From contig NZ_PDZR01000007.1 in NCBI RefSeq assembly GCF_002891535.1, positions 1-64,000 on the forward strand: a DNA stretch of 64,000 bases, given 5' to 3'. This document shows, one piece after another, positions 36,505 through 45,704 of this stretch (position 1 is its first letter; every line of letters begins with the position of its first letter). The notes beneath the pieces were generated by a model. The model searched no databases. It was not told the origin of the DNA and saw only the letters and a list, made by a program, of their open reading frames with translations. Position numbers and translations under genes: made by a program. Origin of the DNA: Methylocella silvestris (lineage in GTDB: Bacteria > Pseudomonadota > Alphaproteobacteria > Rhizobiales > Beijerinckiaceae).

Positions 36505-37365
36505 TCAGGGAAGCTGATAGCAGTAATACTGAATTTTGGCCGTCCCGAGAGTTGTGCCGACGCCGGTCAGGAAGTTCAGGAAATTCGTCAGTTCCGTTTC
36601 CTGATCCGCGGTACGGCTTTTGACGACTTTGACGCCATATTGCTTGATCTGGTCATAGGGATGGGCGGCGTCATTATAGAGATATTCGTGGTGAGACGTA
36701 TGCGTGCTGTCGTACCAAACTTCCGTCGTGCTCGGCTTCGTGCAGACCGCCGATTTGGCGACAAATCCATAGGGAAACGTTCCGTCTTTCACCGCTGCGT
36801 AGGTCGTGTTGATGTTCGGTCGAGTCTGGGCATAGCCGGAGGGGTATGTGGTCGACGTCGGAATCGACCAGGGCGCGGACGACAAGACCTGTGATGCAGC
36901 CTTTCCATAAGGCGCCTTGGTCGGATCGGCGAGGACAAAATTCGTCGTCAAGGGCGACGGCAGACCTCCGCTGATATCGACGTGATTGGTGGCTCCGGAC
37001 CAAAGCACGAGGGAGCCTGTGGCATATTGAAACGGACTTCCCACCACCAGGCTGGAATAGCTCGTGTATAATTGTTGTGGGGCGGCAAAATCCGCCGACA
37101 GAAATAGATCATAGGGGCCGGCCCCGGCGCCGCTTATAATGGCGTTCTTCAAATTCGTCGTGGAGTCGACGACCGTGACGAACTTATAGGTATAAGTCCC
37201 GGAGTAGTAGGAGCTAAAGCTATTGATGATCGCGTTCAGCGTCGTGGAAAAATTTGCGGCCACGCCGATCGTGATCGTCGTTGTCGTCGCATAGGCGGGC
37301 GAACAGGCCATCGCCAACGTCGCCACAGCGGCGAAAGTGAGCTTTCTCTTTTTTCGACTTAGCAT
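36505..37365 (-). CDS. orphan ModA-like substrate-binding protein, copy 1
   Basis: A 286-residue periplasmic binding protein of the molybdate/extracellular solute-binding family. The signal peptide ends near AYA (residue ~26). ModA-type segments are visible: ITIGVAANFSTTLNAIINSF, GPYDLFLSADFAAPQQL, VVGSPFQYATGSLVLWSG, FVLADPTKAPYGKAA and YGFVAKSAVCTKP. The C-terminus is YCYQLP. AAGGA precedes the ATG at 37365. Anion-binding residues cannot be confirmed. No ModB/ModC transporter genes lie nearby, so it is an orphan. The codon use and base composition are visibly AT-richer than those of kdp. Confidence 0.8.
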   Translation of the reverse strand: MLSRKKRKLTFAAVATLAMACSPAYATTTTITIGVAANFSTTLNAIINSFSSYYSGTYTYKFVTVVDSTTNLKNAIISGAGAGPYDLFLSADFAAPQQLYTSYSSLVVGSPFQYATGSLVLWSGATNHVDISGGLPSPLTTNFVLADPTKAPYGKAASQVLSSAPWSIPTSTTYPSGYAQTRPNINTTYAAVKDGTFPYGFVAKSAVCTKPSTTEVWYDSTHTSHHEYLYNDAAHPYDQIKQYGVKVVKSRTADQETELTNFLNFLTGVGTTLGTAKIQYYCYQLP

Positions 37366-37586
37366 GATTTTTTCCTTTCCAAGAGACGCTGCGCCCATCG
37401 ACGCGAAGCTCTATGTTGAATTCATTCCTGCGGCCCGATGGCCGCACATGCTGAATGGTCTGGAATTTAGTGACGGCGCGAAAGCTCCTCACGAAATCGA
37501 AATGACCGCCTGGAAGGCGACGCTCTGATTTGGCGTGTGATGAGCTTTGCAAGGATGGCTGAAGCCGGGCCTGCGAGGCTGCAGTC

Positions 37587-38423
37587 TCAGGGGAGCTTGT
37601 AGCAATATTGCTTGAGGATGTCGGTCCCTACAGCCGTTCCGGCGCCAGTTAGGAAGTTAATGAAACTGGTGAGTTCTGTCTCTTCATCCGCTGCGCGCGT
37701 GCGGGCAATCTTAATTCCCTTGAGCGCAAGTTCGAGATAGGGATGCGCCGCATTGTTCGAACGATATTCGTGGTGGTAGGTCCCATCCACATAATGCTCT
37801 GCGCCGCCGTAATATTGGCAGATTTGCGATTTCGCGACAAACCCATAGGCGTAGCTGCCGCCATCGACCGCAGCGAATGTCGAACCGATATCGTCCCGCG
37901 TCTTGACGTGGCCTTGTTGGAGCGCGGTAAGAATGCCGGGCGTTGTCGCCAATACCTGGGCCGTCGCCTTTCCATAGAAATCCGCGGCCGGATCAGCCAT
38001 CACGAAATCCTTGGTTAAAGAGGAGGGCAGGCCGGCGCTGATATCCACGGAAGTGGAATAAAGCATCAATGAGCCGATGGCGTAGCGAAATGGGCTGCCG
38101 ATCACAAGACTCGGATTGCTATTGACCAGATCATATGGGGATGCATATCCCGAAGACAAGAACAGATCATAAGGCCCCGTGGCGCCGCCATTTACGATGG
38201 CTGATTTCAGATTGTCCGTCGTGTCGGTGGTCACTACAACATTATAAGTCAGATTGCCATTGATTATGTAGTAGTTCTGGAAGGACGCAATAATGTCATT
38301 CAGCGCGTCGGAAAAACTCGGCGTTGCGCCAATTCTTATTGTCGTTGCGTGAGCTGGCGAATACAACAGCGCCAAGACCGTCGAAACGCCGAGCGCCAAT
38401 TTTTTAACCTCACTACGTAACAT
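37587..38423 (-). CDS. orphan ModA-like substrate-binding protein, copy 2
   Basis: A 278-residue tandem paralogue of the preceding gene, same strand and 221 bases upstream. Aligned segments: IRIGATPSFSDALNDIIASF, GPYDLFLSSGYASPYDL, VIGSPFRYAIGSLMLYS, FVMADPAADFYGKATAQVL, YGFVAKSQICQYY, and the C-terminus YCYKLP. By eye the pair are about half identical over long stretches, so they arose by duplication, though they have diverged. The signal peptide ends near AHA. AAAGGAA precedes the ATG at 38423. No permease or ATPase is present, and the ligand is unknown. Confidence 0.8.
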   Translation of the reverse strand: MLRSEVKKLALGVSTVLALLYSPAHATTIRIGATPSFSDALNDIIASFQNYYIINGNLTYNVVVTTDTTDNLKSAIVNGGATGPYDLFLSSGYASPYDLVNSNPSLVIGSPFRYAIGSLMLYSTSVDISAGLPSSLTKDFVMADPAADFYGKATAQVLATTPGILTALQQGHVKTRDDIGSTFAAVDGGSYAYGFVAKSQICQYYGGAEHYVDGTYHHEYRSNNAAHPYLELALKGIKIARTRAADEETELTSFINFLTGAGTAVGTDILKQYCYKLP

Positions 38424-38883
38424 GCTTGTTCCTTTCTTGTGAAGCTTGCTAATCAAGGCGAGACTTCCGCCTCAAGCGATCTACCCGGCCCGCTCGCGCC
38501 GGTCGGATAATCCATTGTCCCGCGCGCGATCAACGCAGCCGCGATGATGCGCGCAGCGGGAAACTCATAAAGACGCCAGCGTGATCGAGGATTCCGGATT
38601 AACGCGGCGGGCCAATTTGCGTCGCGACAATGAATCGCCGCGCCAGCAAGGGGGCGAGCTGATCTCGAATTCCATCGCGCCGGACGCGTTGGCCCATGTA
38701 TTTATTTTGCGCAACCATATCCATGGCGTTCCGACGCCTCCTGCTGCGCGTGAGTCCTTGGTGCGCCCTGTACCAGACTACAGGGTCAGGACGCCGCGAA
38801 ACGACCGCGTGGCCAATTTACCATACCGTCCGGAGATATCAGGCGTCCGCCGCGCTGCGCGGGATTGGGGCGCATTTTTCCGG

Positions 38884-38912
38884 TTGACGTAAGCGGAGCC
38901 GTTCCGTAACTA
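38884..38912 (+). promoter_or_regulatory. candidate sigma-70 promoter of the TPS-TonB operon
   Basis: TTGACG at 38884-38889 and TAACTA at 38907-38912 are separated by 17 bases, close to the consensus housekeeping promoter. It ends 54 bases before the start of the exoprotein gene. A palindrome follows just downstream. Confidence 0.4.
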
Positions 38913-38919
38913 GGATGTA

Positions 38920-38939
38920 CTATATCAAAAGGTATATAG
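38920..38939. promoter_or_regulatory. candidate operator palindrome before the TPS operon
   Basis: CTATAT-CAAAAGGT-ATATAG is a perfect 6-base inverted repeat with an 8-base spacer, just downstream of the promoter candidate, where a repressor could block transcription. It is AT-rich within GC-rich DNA. It is not an obvious Fur box. The regulator is unknown. Confidence 0.4.
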
Positions 38940-38966
38940 CAAGCGCCGGCTTGGCGCGGGTATGTG

Positions 38967-41900
38967 ATGTGTGAGTCCGCCATGTCCTCAACCTCAGTCG
39001 GAACGTCGAACATAGCGTGCGCCCTAGCCTCGCACCGCGGGCTGCGCCTTTCGGTCCGGTTGCGCGCATTGCATGGCCCCTTCGGCGCCATGACGACCAT
39101 CGCCGCATTGCTCGCTCTGCCCCGTCCCGGACTCGCGGCGCCTGCCGGCGGCGTAGTGGTCGATGGCTCGGCGAACATCGCGCAGGCGGGCAGCGTCACC
39201 AACATCAATCAGTCCTCCAACCGGGCCATCATCAATTGGCAGGGCTTCTCCATCGGCTACGGGGAGACCGTCAACTTCAATCAACCCGGCGCGTCGGGGG
39301 TCACTCTCAACCGCGTCGTCGGCAATGAAGCGAGCATCATTTCCGGCGCGCTCAACGCCAATGGCCAGGTCTTCATCGTCAATTCCGCCGGCGTCCTCTT
39401 CAGCAAGAGCGCGCAGGTCAATGTCGGCGGGCTCGTCGCCTCGACGCTCGATATTTCCAATGCCAATTTCATGGCCGGGAACTACGTCTTCTCCGGCTCG
39501 TCGGCGGCTGCCGTCGTCAACCAGGGCTCCATCCATGCGAGCGATGGCGGCTATGTTGCGCTGCTTGGCAAGAAGGTCTCGAACGAGGGCGTGATCACCG
39601 CGACGCTGGGCGCGGTGGCGATGGCGTCGGGCAACAAGATCACACTCAATTTCGCCGGTGACTCGCTCCTCGACGTGACGATCGACGAGGGAACTCTCAA
39701 TGCGCTGGTCGAGAACAAGCGGGCGATCAGGGCGGACGGCGGCCGGGTCATCCTGACGGCGAAGGCCGCCGACGCCGTCCTGTCGGCGCAGGTCAACAAT
39801 ACGGGGATCATCCAGGCCCGCACCATGGCGGCGCTGAAGGGCGGCGCAACCACGCGCGGAACGGCGCGGATCGGCTCGATCAAGTTGATCGCCTCGGGCG
39901 GCACGGTGAGGGTCGGCGGCACGCTCGACGCCTCGGCGCCCAGGGGCGGCAAGGGCGGCAAGATCGAAACCAGCGGCGAGAAGGTCAAAATCGCCGATAG
40001 CGCCTTCGTCACGACCAAAGCTTTGAGCACGGCGAACGGGAACTGGCTGATCGATCCCGACGGCTTCTCCATTGCGGCGAAGGGCGGCGACATCACCGGC
40101 GCGCGGCTCGGCGCTTTGCTTGACGAAAACAACATCACCTTGCAATCGACGAGCGGCAAAGGCAAAAGCGGCAACATCAGCGTCAACGACGCCGTGAGCT
40201 GGGCGGCCAACACGCTGTTGACGCTGGACGCCACCAAGACCATCCATATCAACGCGCCCATCACCGCCACGGGCGACAGCGCCGGGCTTGTGCTAAACTA
40301 TGGCGGTTATGCGACGACTGGCAGCGTGGCGGCTGGCGCCGACTATCGAATCAACACAGGCATGGGCGCCTCGATCACCCTCAGCGGCGCCAACGCCAGC
40401 CTGAGCATCAACGGAAATGCCTACACGCTGATCCACAGCATGGCCGATCTGACGGCGATCACGCCGCTTCTCTACGACGCGAACGGCAATCCGGTCTACG
40501 ATCCGGACACGCTGCTCCAGGCTTACGGACCCGGGGGAACGGGCTATTACGCGCTGGCGCAAAACCTCGACGCCGCGGGCGTCACCTATAACGGCCCGTT
40601 GATCTCGAACCTCTCCGGCGTCTTCGCCGGCCTCGGCCATACGATCAAAAACCTCAAGATCGATTCCACGGCGCCGAACGCCTACGGTCAATACGCCGAC
40701 GGAGTTCTCATCGATGAGATCGGGGAAGGCATCGGCTCCGCCGCCGTGGTCCGCGACATCAAGCTGACGAATGTCAATATCGCGGGCTTCCAGGAGGCAG
40801 CCGGCTTGGCCTCGTCGAACCGGGGGACGATCAGCAACGTCTATGTGACGGGAAATATTAAGGTGACAGACGCCGGCAGGGCCGCGGGTCTGGTGGATGC
40901 CAATTCTGGACTGATTACGAACGCGCGTACCAATGTCGCCGTGACGGCCACACATGGCGGATCGGAAATTGGCGGGCTGGTCGGATACAATTCCAGCAGG
41001 GGCGTCATTCGCTACTCCACCGCCGATGGGTCCGTGCGAGCGGCCGGATATAGCACCTCCCCTGACAGCGGTCTTTATGGGAGCGTCGGCGTCGGCGGCC
41101 TGGTCGGAACCAATATCGGAACCATCGCCTACTCGAACGCCAATGTGACGGTGACGACAAAAGACAGCGTCAACGTCGGCGGCCTCGTCGGCGCCAATTA
41201 CAACTTCAATACGCCCGGCGACGGCACGGCAGGCGTCATCATCAACTCCTCCGCAACGGGCAATGTGACGGCGACTTTCACCAGCAGCCAGTTGCTCGGT
41301 CAGTCTGGCTACGGCGTAGGCGGACTGGTCGGTTCCAACTATGGAGGCACGATCACGGGCGGGGTCGAGAGCGGGAACGTAAAAGTAACCTCGACGGACG
41401 CCTCCGGGCTCTCGGGCGTCGGCGGACTGGTCGGATATAACGAGTTCGGCACGATCTCCGATTCGTCCGCGACCGGCAATGTCTCAGCCGCCGGCAAAAA
41501 TGTTTCCGACATCGGCGCCCTCGTCGGAATGAATCTGGACGACATCGCAGATGGCTTTGGCGGCATCGATAATTCCACCGCCAGCGGAACCGTGACAGGA
41601 AAAGGCGCTGGCGGACTGATCGGATCTGGTAACCTGAAAGCGGTCTCGGATTCTACGTTCACCGGGTCTGTAAACGGCGTCGGACCCGCCGTCGACGCCG
41701 CCGCCGCGGCGCAAGCCAAAGCCCAGGCCGACGCGGAGCAGGCGACGGCCCTGGAAGACGCCCGGCAGACGGCGGCGATCGCTCAAGCGGCGGCGAATTC
41801 AGCGACGGTCGTCGCCACGACGGACGCGGAAGATTCCGCGACGCCTCCCGACCCCGTGCGGGCGACCGCGGCGGGCAAGCGCGCAACGGCCGCGATCGCC

Positions 41901-42155
41901 GGACCGAAGACAGAGGACAGCGTCAAGATCGAGCAGCCCGCGCCGCGCGTCGCGACCACCGAGGAGACGCCCGCCTCGAGCGAACCGGCGCCCGTCCGCC
42001 ACAAGGCGGAAACCAGGACGGCGCAGAAATCCGCCGTCAAAGGCAAGGGCGCGGGCTTCGGCGCCGCGATCCGCAGCATCGAGATCGATGGTCAGCACTA
42101 CGATCTGCAGGACGACGCCTCGAAGAAAAACGCGCCGGGACAGAAAGCCCAGTAA
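38967..42155 (+). CDS. two-partner-secretion exoprotein (TpsA, filamentous haemagglutinin-like) with GLUG repeats
   Basis: A protein of about 1060 residues. A long N-terminal extension and signal peptide end near PGLAAPAGGVVVDG. The TPS (haemagglutination activity) domain follows: TNINQSSNRAIINWQGFSIG, VNFNQPGASGVTLNRVVGN, then GQVFIVNSAGVLFSKSAQV. Beta-helical repeats continue to ~residue 550. At least six GLUG-type repeats (VGGLVGTNIGTI, VGGLVGSNYGGTI, VGGLVGYNEFGTI) occupy residues 660-890. A C-terminal Ala-rich stretch and Pro/Lys-rich tail follow. The start is uncertain: GTG at 38964, ATG at 38967 and ATG at 38982 are all in frame without a strong ribosome site. It should be exported by the TpsB encoded next, as an adhesin or similar surface protein. 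Confidence 0.88.
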   Translation: MCESAMSSTSVGTSNIACALASHRGLRLSVRLRALHGPFGAMTTIAALLALPRPGLAAPAGGVVVDGSANIAQAGSVTNINQSSNRAIINWQGFSIGYGETVNFNQPGASGVTLNRVVGNEASIISGALNANGQVFIVNSAGVLFSKSAQVNVGGLVASTLDISNANFMAGNYVFSGSSAAAVVNQGSIHASDGGYVALLGKKVSNEGVITATLGAVAMASGNKITLNFAGDSLLDVTIDEGTLNALVENKRAIRADGGRVILTAKAADAVLSAQVNNTGIIQARTMAALKGGATTRGTARIGSIKLIASGGTVRVGGTLDASAPRGGKGGKIETSGEKVKIADSAFVTTKALSTANGNWLIDPDGFSIAAKGGDITGARLGALLDENNITLQSTSGKGKSGNISVNDAVSWAANTLLTLDATKTIHINAPITATGDSAGLVLNYGGYATTGSVAAGADYRINTGMGASITLSGANASLSINGNAYTLIHSMADLTAITPLLYDANGNPVYDPDTLLQAYGPGGTGYYALAQNLDAAGVTYNGPLISNLSGVFAGLGHTIKNLKIDSTAPNAYGQYADGVLIDEIGEGIGSAAVVRDIKLTNVNIAGFQEAAGLASSNRGTISNVYVTGNIKVTDAGRAAGLVDANSGLITNARTNVAVTATHGGSEIGGLVGYNSSRGVIRYSTADGSVRAAGYSTSPDSGLYGSVGVGGLVGTNIGTIAYSNANVTVTTKDSVNVGGLVGANYNFNTPGDGTAGVIINSSATGNVTATFTSSQLLGQSGYGVGGLVGSNYGGTITGGVESGNVKVTSTDASGLSGVGGLVGYNEFGTISDSSATGNVSAAGKNVSDIGALVGMNLDDIADGFGGIDNSTASGTVTGKGAGGLIGSGNLKAVSDSTFTGSVNGVGPAVDAAAAAQAKAQADAEQATALEDARQTAAIAQAAANSATVVATTDAEDSATPPDPVRATAAGKRATAAIAGPKTEDSVKIEQPAPRVATTEETPASSEPAPVRHKAETRTAQKSAVKGKGAGFGAAIRSIEIDGQHYDLQDDASKKNAPGQKAQ

Positions 42156-42185
42156 CAGGCCCTCGCGTCGGAAAGGTTTATCGTC

Positions 42186-43910
42186 ATGAAGCTCCGCACC
42201 TTTCTTCTATGCTGTGGCGCACTGGAGGCCATGCTGGCCGGCGCGTTTCCGGCGCGGGCGCAAACCCCCGCGCCCATCGTGCCCTTTAATATCGGCGATG
42301 CGGTGCGCGAGAGCGAACAGTCGCGGCGGCCTCCGCTGCCGGCCCCGTCTGCCGCGCCCGTGCTGCCGCAACTCGTCGAGCCGCAATTTACGATGAAGGA
42401 CAAGGAGACGCTGTTTGTCCGCAGCATCGAGATCGAGGGTCCAGACCTCGGCGCCGGCGCTGAGGCGCGCGAGCTGATCGCGCCCTACGAGAACCGCACA
42501 TTGCAGCTTGGCGAAATCTACGGGCTCGCGGACCAGCTCACGACGCTCTACCGTACGAAGGGCTATCTCGTCGCCAAAGCCTATATCCCGGCTCAGGACG
42601 CGCGCGGCGGGGTGCTGCGGATCAAGCTCGTTCCCGGCCTATATGGAAATATCGCGATCAAGAACGGCTCGCTCGTCCGGGACGATTATCTGCGCGGCGT
42701 AATCGACCAGGCGCTCGCCGGCTCGCCGGTCATTCAGAAGGATCCGCTCGAACGCGCCATGCTGTTGATCTCCGATCTGCCAGGCGCCGGCATGCCGCGG
42801 GTTGCGATCGGCCCGGGCGGGCTGCCCGAGACGTCGGATTTTATCTTCAGCGCGCCGGAGGCGCGCCGCCTCGATGGCTATCTCCTTGGCGATAATTTCG
42901 GTTCGCCCTACACCGGGCGGGACAGGCTGAGCGGCGGCCTCAATCTGAATTCGCCGCTCGGATACGGCGACCGCCTTTCGGCTTTCGGCATCGTGTCGGA
43001 GCGGGCTGGCCTTGTGAACGGGCGCGCCGCCTATTCCTTTCCGATCTTCTGCGATGGGCTGCGCGGCGAAATCGGCGCCTTTCGCACGACCTACGCGCTG
43101 AGCGGCGTCTATCAAGGGCTCGACGCGACGGGCACGGCAGACGCGGTGACGGCGACGCTAACCTATGCGATGCGGCGCCAGCACGACGACAGCATCTATA
43201 TCTCGGGCAACTACAGCCATATGTCGCTGAACGACAAAGCGCTTGGCGTTTCCTTCGCGCAGAGGACGATCGATCTCGGCACAGCGGCGATCACGCGCGA
43301 CACCTTCAGCGACTTCATCGGCCTGCCACTGACGACGAGCGCGAGTTTCTCCTTCACCGCGGGCTACGTGAACTTCCCGGACCCTAAGCAGGAAGTCGCC
43401 AATATCGCGACCGTCGACACCGCTGGCAATTACGCGAAAATCAACCTCTCCTTTATCGCAACCCTCGCGCTCGCCGAGAGGCTGTCGCTTTCGGCCAATG
43501 TCAGGGGCCAGAAGTCGCTGTCGGGCAACCTCGATTCCAGTCAGCAAATGAGCCTCACCGGCTATTGGGGCGTGCGCTCCTATGATGAAGGGCTGAGCGG
43601 AGACAGCGGTTATCTCGTGACGCCCGAGCTGAAATACGCCCTGCCTGACATTTACGGCTATCGCCATGCGATCGGCGTCTTCACCGACGTCGGCGCCGCG
43701 TGGCTCGAAAACGGCTCCTACACCCTGACGCAGAAAAGCTACACGCAGCTGAATGATTTCGGTCTCAGCTACAACGCGACCTATGAATATTCGCCCGGAC
43801 GGTTCTTATTGGCGAAGGCGCTGGTCGCCCATACCTATGGCTCCGATTGCGGCGCGAAGAGCTACGACCGGACCACCAAGGGGCTGGTGCAGGTCGGCTT
43901 CACGTTCTGA
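42186..43910 (+). CDS. TpsB outer-membrane transporter (ShlB/FhaC/HecB family)
   Basis: A 574-residue Omp85-superfamily secretion partner. The signal peptide ends near PARAQ. A POTRA domain follows (KETLFVRSIEIEGPDLG, YRTKGYLVAKAYIPAQDARG, VLRIKLVPGLYG). A C-terminal 16-strand barrel has the FhaC segment LSGGLNLNSPLGYGDRLSAF and a final strand ending LVQVGFTF, with the aromatic C-terminus expected of a barrel. The VPGLYG and DNFGSPYTGRDRLSG segments match the family. It exports the exoprotein encoded 30 bases upstream. Confidence 0.92.
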   Translation: MKLRTFLLCCGALEAMLAGAFPARAQTPAPIVPFNIGDAVRESEQSRRPPLPAPSAAPVLPQLVEPQFTMKDKETLFVRSIEIEGPDLGAGAEARELIAPYENRTLQLGEIYGLADQLTTLYRTKGYLVAKAYIPAQDARGGVLRIKLVPGLYGNIAIKNGSLVRDDYLRGVIDQALAGSPVIQKDPLERAMLLISDLPGAGMPRVAIGPGGLPETSDFIFSAPEARRLDGYLLGDNFGSPYTGRDRLSGGLNLNSPLGYGDRLSAFGIVSERAGLVNGRAAYSFPIFCDGLRGEIGAFRTTYALSGVYQGLDATGTADAVTATLTYAMRRQHDDSIYISGNYSHMSLNDKALGVSFAQRTIDLGTAAITRDTFSDFIGLPLTTSASFSFTAGYVNFPDPKQEVANIATVDTAGNYAKINLSFIATLALAERLSLSANVRGQKSLSGNLDSSQQMSLTGYWGVRSYDEGLSGDSGYLVTPELKYALPDIYGYRHAIGVFTDVGAAWLENGSYTLTQKSYTQLNDFGLSYNATYEYSPGRFLLAKALVAHTYGSDCGAKSYDRTTKGLVQVGFTF

Positions 43911-43997
43911 ACCGGCAAGGCCCGCCGCGGCGCGCTCTTTTGGAGCGCAGACGCCTGGCTGCAAAGACTTAGCGGTTGAGGCGTGGAGACATTCGCG

Positions 43998-44426
43998 ATG
44001 CAGATGCAATGGTTGTCGGCTGTCGTCGACTTCGGGGTGATCGGACTTCTGGCCGCGCTCAATATCCTCGTGATTGCGATCGTTCTGGAGCGGTTGTTCT
44101 TCTATCGCTCGCTTGACCCCGATCTTTTTCAAAACGTCAAGGCGCTCGAGCTGGAACTGACCAAGCGTCTTACCATCGTCGCTTCCGTCGCCTCCAACGC
44201 GCCCTATATCGGGCTGCTCGGCACGGTTCTTGGCGTCATGCTGACTTTTTACAACATGAACCTTGAGGCGTCCGCGGACGCCGGCAAGATCATGGTCGGC
44301 CTTGCTCTCGCATTGAAGGCGACGGCCGCCGGCCTCGTCGTGGCGCTCGTATCGGTTGCCGCCTACAATGCGCTGTTGCGCAAGACAAGAGTGCTGCTGC
44401 TCCAATGGGAGATCGCCCATGGATGA
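43998..44426 (+). CDS. ExbB/MotA/TolQ-family proton channel subunit
   Basis: A 142-residue membrane protein with three hydrophobic segments. The second and third lie around [17 protein letters not shown] and [19 protein letters not shown], the conserved proton-channel core of ExbB/TolQ. It is shorter than E. coli ExbB (about 240), like compact ExbB proteins of other bacteria. The ATG at 43998 was chosen because GGAG lies 9 bases upstream; a GTG at 43983 is also in frame. It overlaps exbD by 8 bases. Confidence 0.88.
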   Translation: MQMQWLSAVVDFGVIGLLAALNILVIAIVLERLFFYRSLDPDLFQNVKALELELTKRLTIVASVASNAPYIGLLGTVLGVMLTFYNMNLEASADAGKIMVGLALALKATAAGLVVALVSVAAYNALLRKTRVLLLQWEIAHG

Positions 44427-44802
44427 ACGCCCTTTCGAGTCGCTTAACGTCATTCCCTTCGTGGACATCATGCTGGTGCTGTTCACCATCGTGCTGACCA
44501 CGGCGAATTTCATTGCGACGGGCCGCGTTCCGATGTCGTTGCCGCAGGCTTCACGCGCGCCGGTCGAGAAGCATCAGGACAAGACGATCGAACTCAACGC
44601 CAACGGCGAGATCTATTTCGACGGCGAAATTTTCGCGCAAGACATATTCGAGAACCGTTTGCGGGCGCTGCCGCCCGAGACCACGTTTCTCGTCCGCGCC
44701 GATCGGACGCTCGCCTTTCAGAGGTTCATCGACGTCGCCGATCTGCTGAAGCGGCTGAATTTCACCAGGGTCGCCGTGCAGACCCAGAGCGTGTCCAGAT
44801 AG
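44419..44802 (+). CDS. ExbD/TolR-family subunit
   Basis: A 127-residue single-pass protein. The conserved Asp of the proton pathway is in [20 protein letters not shown], in the transmembrane helix near residue 17. The periplasmic domain ([18 protein letters not shown] and [18 protein letters not shown]) is typical of ExbD. The start at 44419 overlaps the exbB stop, so the two are translationally coupled. Together with ExbB and TonB it forms an energy-transducing unit. Confidence 0.92.
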   Translation: MDERPFESLNVIPFVDIMLVLFTIVLTTANFIATGRVPMSLPQASRAPVEKHQDKTIELNANGEIYFDGEIFAQDIFENRLRALPPETTFLVRADRTLAFQRFIDVADLLKRLNFTRVAVQTQSVSR

Positions 44803-44846
44803 GACCGCCAGCGAGCGTCTTGAAGTCGGGATCGTCAATCATTCTC

Positions 44847-45605
44847 ATGTCCGAAACAAAGGCGCGCGGAAGATCGCGGTTCACGATCTATCATGGCTTG
44901 GCCGTCTCGCTCGCGCTGCATTGCGCCCTCGCGCTGCCCTTCGTGCTGCAGGAGCTGTCGCCGGCGCCTGACGAGCCGGAGATCCTCGTCGTCGAGCTGC
45001 AGGGCGTCATCGCCGATACCCAGAGCGAACAGAAGACGCTTCAGGAGACGAAGGGGGCCGCCCAGCAGGAAGCGGCGGAGGCGGGCCGGCCTGCGCAGGC
45101 GGTCGCCGCTCCCGCAGAGCCGCCGCCGCCCGAAGATCAGCCAAAGGATGACCCGGCGAGGGAAGAGGTATTGGCCGCGCCCCCCGTCCCCACGACAATC
45201 CCGCCTCCGCCTGACGCCGCCCCGCCGCAACCGTCGCAGGGGGCGGGGGCCAACACGAGCGCCGGCGCCGAGGAGCGCAGCGCAGCGCAAAGGATCCGGA
45301 TGGAGCGCGACGCAGAGCGCGATCGCCTCAAAGCCTATGTCAAACGGCTGACGAAAAGGGTCCAGGCCCATCTCGCCTATCCCGACGAAGAGCGGCAGGC
45401 CGGTCTGCAGGGCGCGGCGACGGTGTCCTTCACCATCCTGCCGGGCGGAGCGATCCGTCCGGAAACCCTGAAGATCATATCGACCAGCGGCCAGCCGAAG
45501 CTCGATGCCAGCGCGCTGAAGACAATTCGGCTGAGCGGGCCATTCGATCCGCCGCCAAGAGAGATGACCGTGGCGCTGGCGGTCGCTTTCGGCCGCAGGC
45601 GCTAG
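44847..45605 (+). CDS. TonB-family energy transducer
   Basis: A 252-residue protein with one N-terminal transmembrane segment including LAVSLALHCALALPFVL, with the Ser and His positions of TonB helices. A Pro/Ala/Glu-rich periplasmic linker (EPPPPEDQPKDDP, PPPPDAAPPQP) and a C-terminal TonB domain (YPDEERQAGLQGAATVSFTI, IRPETLKIISTSGQPKLDAS) follow. The frame continues upstream to a TTG at 44820, but the ATG at 44847 gives the natural N-terminus. It closes the operon after exbD. Confidence 0.88.
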   Translation: MSETKARGRSRFTIYHGLAVSLALHCALALPFVLQELSPAPDEPEILVVELQGVIADTQSEQKTLQETKGAAQQEAAEAGRPAQAVAAPAEPPPPEDQPKDDPAREEVLAAPPVPTTIPPPPDAAPPQPSQGAGANTSAGAEERSAAQRIRMERDAERDRLKAYVKRLTKRVQAHLAYPDEERQAGLQGAATVSFTILPGGAIRPETLKIISTSGQPKLDASALKTIRLSGPFDPPPREMTVALAVAFGRRR

Positions 45606-45678
45606 GCGAAAGCGGTATCCCAAACGGACCCGTCGAGCAGGGATGAGGATCACAGGAGGAGGATCGATTATAGTGCAG

Positions 45679-45704
45679 GTTGCGGACCATTTTTGGTCCG
45701 CAAC
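45679..45704. terminator. strong hairpin between the tonB and bicupin genes
   Basis: GTTGCGGACCA-TTTT-TGGTCCGCAAC is a perfect 11-base inverted repeat with a 4-base loop. It lies 74 bases after the tonB stop and 114 bases before the stop of the convergent bicupin gene. On the plus strand it is followed by TAAAAAA, so there is no T-run after the stem in either direction. It could be a factor-assisted terminator for both genes. A second, weaker inverted repeat CGTATC/GATACG lies at 45738-45756. Confidence 0.5.

Larger units (their letters stand above)
38424..38963. other. 540-base intergenic region with divergent regulatory DNA
   Basis: Divergent space between the ModA-like pair (minus) and the TPS cassette (plus). 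The frame at 38581-38892 on the plus strand has no recognisable product. A 6-base inverted repeat CCTGTA-CCAGAC-TACAGG lies at 38767-38784. The TPS promoter candidate lies at its right end. I see no RNA gene. Confidence 0.45.

Noticed and set aside
38581-38892. Open frame of about 100 codons in the intergenic region before the TPS cassette
   Set aside because: No ribosome site, no recognisable domain, Arg/Pro-rich translation, and its position overlaps the promoter region.
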